Below, one piece after another: positions 60,542 to 64,000 of a DNA stretch of 64,000 nucleotides. The first letter of the stretch is position 1. Every line of letters begins with the position of its first letter. Location: the NCBI RefSeq assembly GCF_009909145.1, contig NZ_JAAAPJ010000020.1, positions 90,832 to 154,831 on the forward strand, written 5' to 3'. This DNA is from Corallococcus silvisoli. GTDB taxonomy: Bacteria; Myxococcota; Myxococcia; Myxococcales; Myxococcaceae. The position numbers and the translations under genes are program-made. The notes below the pieces were generated by a model. The model was not told the DNA's origin, did not search any database, and saw only the letters and a program-made list of their open reading frames with translations.

Positions 60542-60913
60542 GTGCCGACCATCAGCCAGCTCGTCCGCAAGGGCCGCGAGAAGCTCAACATCAAGGGCAA
60601 GAGCCCTGCCCTGAAGGAGTGCCCCCAGAAGCGCGGTGTGTGCACGCGCGTCTACACCACGACCCCGAAGAAGCCGAACTCGGCCCTCCGCAAGGTGGCC
60701 CGCGTGCGTCTGACCAACGGCATCGAGGTCACCTCCTACATCCCCGGCGTGGGTCACAACCTCCAGGAGCACTCGGTGGTCATGATCCGCGGTGGCCGTG
60801 TGAAGGACCTCCCGGGTGTTCGCTACCACATCATCCGCGGCACGCTGGACTCCGTGGGCGTTGCCGGTCGCAAGCAGAGCCGTTCGAAGTACGGCGCGAA
60901 GCGTCCCAGCTAG
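60542..60913 (+). CDS. rpsL: Ribosomal protein S12
   Basis: 123 residues, full length. It carries KKPNSALRKVARV around the Lys42/43 site and GGRVKDLPGVRYH near Lys88; both residues are the streptomycin-sensitive wild type. GTG start at 60542 with a GAAGAAGAGG Shine-Dalgarno. First gene of the str operon, with the promoter at 60430. A 167-base gap with possible structure separates it from rpsG. Confidence 0.98.
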   Translation: MPTISQLVRKGREKLNIKGKSPALKECPQKRGVCTRVYTTTPKKPNSALRKVARVRLTNGIEVTSYIPGVGHNLQEHSVVMIRGGRVKDLPGVRYHIIRGTLDSVGVAGRKQSRSKYGAKRPS

Positions 60914-61080
60914 TCGGTCCCCGCGCGTCGTTGGCGCGGAACACCTTCGCTGTCATTGAAGCAGTGTCGGACGCTGGCCCCACACCCTGGGGAGTGTCCC
61001 TGGAAGTCACAAGCCATTCTTGAAGCCCCGTACAAGGCTTCCCTCGGGTGAGGGGAGTGGGGCGTAAGGGAAGAGAAGAG
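60914..61080 (+). other. rpsL-rpsG intercistronic leader
   Basis: 167 bases between S12 and S7 genes, longer than most gaps in this operon type. In E. coli the S7 protein represses translation by binding this intercistronic region. Short complementary segments (AGCCCCGTAC near 61022 and GGGGCGTAAGG near 61061) are visible but I could not fold the region reliably. Confidence 0.4.
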
Positions 61081-61551
61081 ATGCCTCGTCGTCGCGTAGT
61101 CGCCAAGCGGAAGATCCTCCCGGACCCGAAGTTCCAGGACCGGCTCGTCACCAAGTTCGTCAACGACCTGATGCGCAAGGGGAAGAAGTCCATCGCGGAG
61201 GGCGTTTGCTACGGCGCCTTCGCCCTCATGGAGGAGCGCGCGAAGGAAGACCCCCTCAAGACGTTCAAGAAGGCCCTGGACAACGTCAAGCCCGTGCTCG
61301 AGGTGAAGAGCCGCCGAGTCGGTGGCGCCACCTACCAGGTGCCCGTGGAGGTCCGTCAGGATCGCCGCGTCGCGCTGGGCATGCGCTGGATCATCTCCTA
61401 CGCCAAGGCGCGCGGTGAGAAGACCATGCAGGAGAAGCTGGCCGGCGAGATCATGGACGCCGCCAACAACCGCGGCAACGCGGTGAAGAAGCGTGAAGAC
61501 ACGCACAAGATGGCGGAGGCGAACAAGGCCTTCGCGCACTACCGCTGGTAG
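61081..61551 (+). CDS. rpsG: Ribosomal protein S7
   Basis: 156 residues, full length, with the MPRRRVVAKRKILPDPKF N-terminus and RVGGATYQVPVEV core of S7. It nucleates the 30S head. ATG 61081 follows GGAAGAGAAGAG; an upstream in-frame extension to 61048 is not typical of the family. Confidence 0.98.
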   Translation: MPRRRVVAKRKILPDPKFQDRLVTKFVNDLMRKGKKSIAEGVCYGAFALMEERAKEDPLKTFKKALDNVKPVLEVKSRRVGGATYQVPVEVRQDRRVALGMRWIISYAKARGEKTMQEKLAGEIMDAANNRGNAVKKREDTHKMAEANKAFAHYRW

Positions 61552-61575
61552 GTCCCGTCAGGGGCTTCGCGGTCG

Positions 61576-61618
61576 CCGCCCGGATGCGCTGCTTGGCGTC
61601 CGGGCGGTTTTGTTTGTC
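61576..61618 (+). terminator. Intrinsic terminator between rpsG and fusA
   Basis: CCGCCCGGA (61576-61584) pairs perfectly with TCCGGGCGG (61599-61607) around a 14-base loop, followed by TTTTGTTTG. A textbook rho-independent terminator inside the str operon. Confidence 0.85.
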
Positions 61619-61704
61619 AGGCTGGCAGGATCTTTGAGATGTCCGGTGGGTGGGTGACGCGGGCCGCTTCGGTCCATCCCGCCCTTCCAGGAAGGAACTG
61701 AATC

Positions 61705-63786
<2,082 letters not shown>

Positions 63787-63925
63787 CTTCCCGCCAGGTG
63801 GGGAGGCCGCCGGGCGAATTGTGTTGACCTTCTAGCGGCTTTGAAGCACACGCAGCACCCCTCGGAAGTTCTCTCGAAGTCCTAGACCGCCGGAGTTGCA
63901 CCGGCGACGTCGTGAGGAGCGGTTC
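63787..63925 (+). promoter_or_regulatory. fusA-tuf gap, possible tuf promoter
   Basis: 139 bases. A TTGACC at 63824-63829 could be a -35 box, but no good -10 stands at the right distance. No terminator hairpin is seen, so read-through from fusA is possible. Confidence 0.3.
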
Positions 63926-64000
63926 ATGTCCAAGGAAAAGTTCGATCGCAGCCTGCCCCACGTGAACATCGGAACGATTGGGCACGTGGACCACGGCAAG
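63926..64000 (+). CDS. tuf: Elongation factor Tu, 3' truncated by the window
   Basis: Only the first 25 codons are present, ending in the G1 motif of EF-Tu (HVNIGTIGHVDHGK). The gene continues past the right edge. GTGAGGAGCGG upstream supplies the Shine-Dalgarno. It completes rpsL-rpsG-fusA-tuf order of the str operon. Confidence 0.97.
   Translation, partial: MSKEKFDRSLPHVNIGTIGHVDHGK

Overview
The window looks like the chromosome of a large-genome, GC-rich (roughly 70 percent) myxobacterium of the Myxococcaceae/Archangiaceae (Myxococcus, Corallococcus, Cystobacter or Melittangium relatives). Grounds for this are multidomain PKS/NRPS genes of myxothiazol/melithiazol type, eukaryote-like Ser/Thr kinase folds, a hybrid histidine kinase, a spore-coat-like polysaccharide locus and dense divergent and convergent operons. 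No rRNA, tRNA, CRISPR array, IS element or prophage was seen.

Region 1 (1-15322, plus strand, accessory): the 3' half of a hybrid PKS/NRPS cluster. Five genes overlap or nearly abut: a 5'-truncated PKS module (AT-MT-KR-ACP), a PKS module (KS-AT-MT-ACP), a terminal NRPS (docking-C-A with embedded monooxygenase-PCP-TE), an FAH-family hydrolase and a TIGR00027-type methyltransferase. Domain order, AT motifs, the glycine code of the A domain and the two tailoring genes together fit a beta-methoxyacrylate respiration inhibitor of the melithiazol/cystothiazole type (methyl ester rather than amide). The AT of the second module has strongly deviant codon usage and looks like a natural domain swap.

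Region 2 (15369-23618, minus strand, core): a complete System I cytochrome c maturation locus, ccmA-B-C-D-E-F-G, a zinc-ribbon membrane protein, ccmH and a ccmI-like TPR protein.

Region 3 (23965-29824, plus): a polysaccharide locus with a NodB-type deacetylase, Wzx-like flippase, hexapeptide acetyltransferase and two glycosyltransferases, preceded by a candidate sigma-54 promoter. From memory, the order resembles the M. xanthus spore-coat polysaccharide locus carrying WzxS.

Region 4 (29898-34996, minus): DUF4350, DUF4129 and membrane proteins, a 112-bp tandem repeat, then thiazole synthesis genes (thiS, thiG and a TenI/ThiE-superfamily gene).

Region 5 (35318-50694, mixed): a hendecad-repeat lipoprotein; a kinase-fold protein lacking key catalytic residues; a dipeptidase; a Cys-rich lipoprotein; an AhpD-like gene with an in-frame UGA at the second Cys of its CxxC motif plus a SECIS-like hairpin (selenoprotein candidate); hydrolases; a CorA with GQN; RlmI-like methyltransferase; a lipase-like putative effector with two paralogous CesT-like small proteins; a subtilase with a membrane C-terminus; and a CPBP protease.

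Region 6 (50767-64000): plsB-like acyltransferase, argS, hybrid histidine kinase, HEAT-repeat protein, dnaJ, SurA-N-like protein, rimI, and the str operon rpsL-rpsG-fusA-tuf (tuf cut by the window end) with a clear sigma-70 promoter and an intrinsic terminator between rpsG and fusA.
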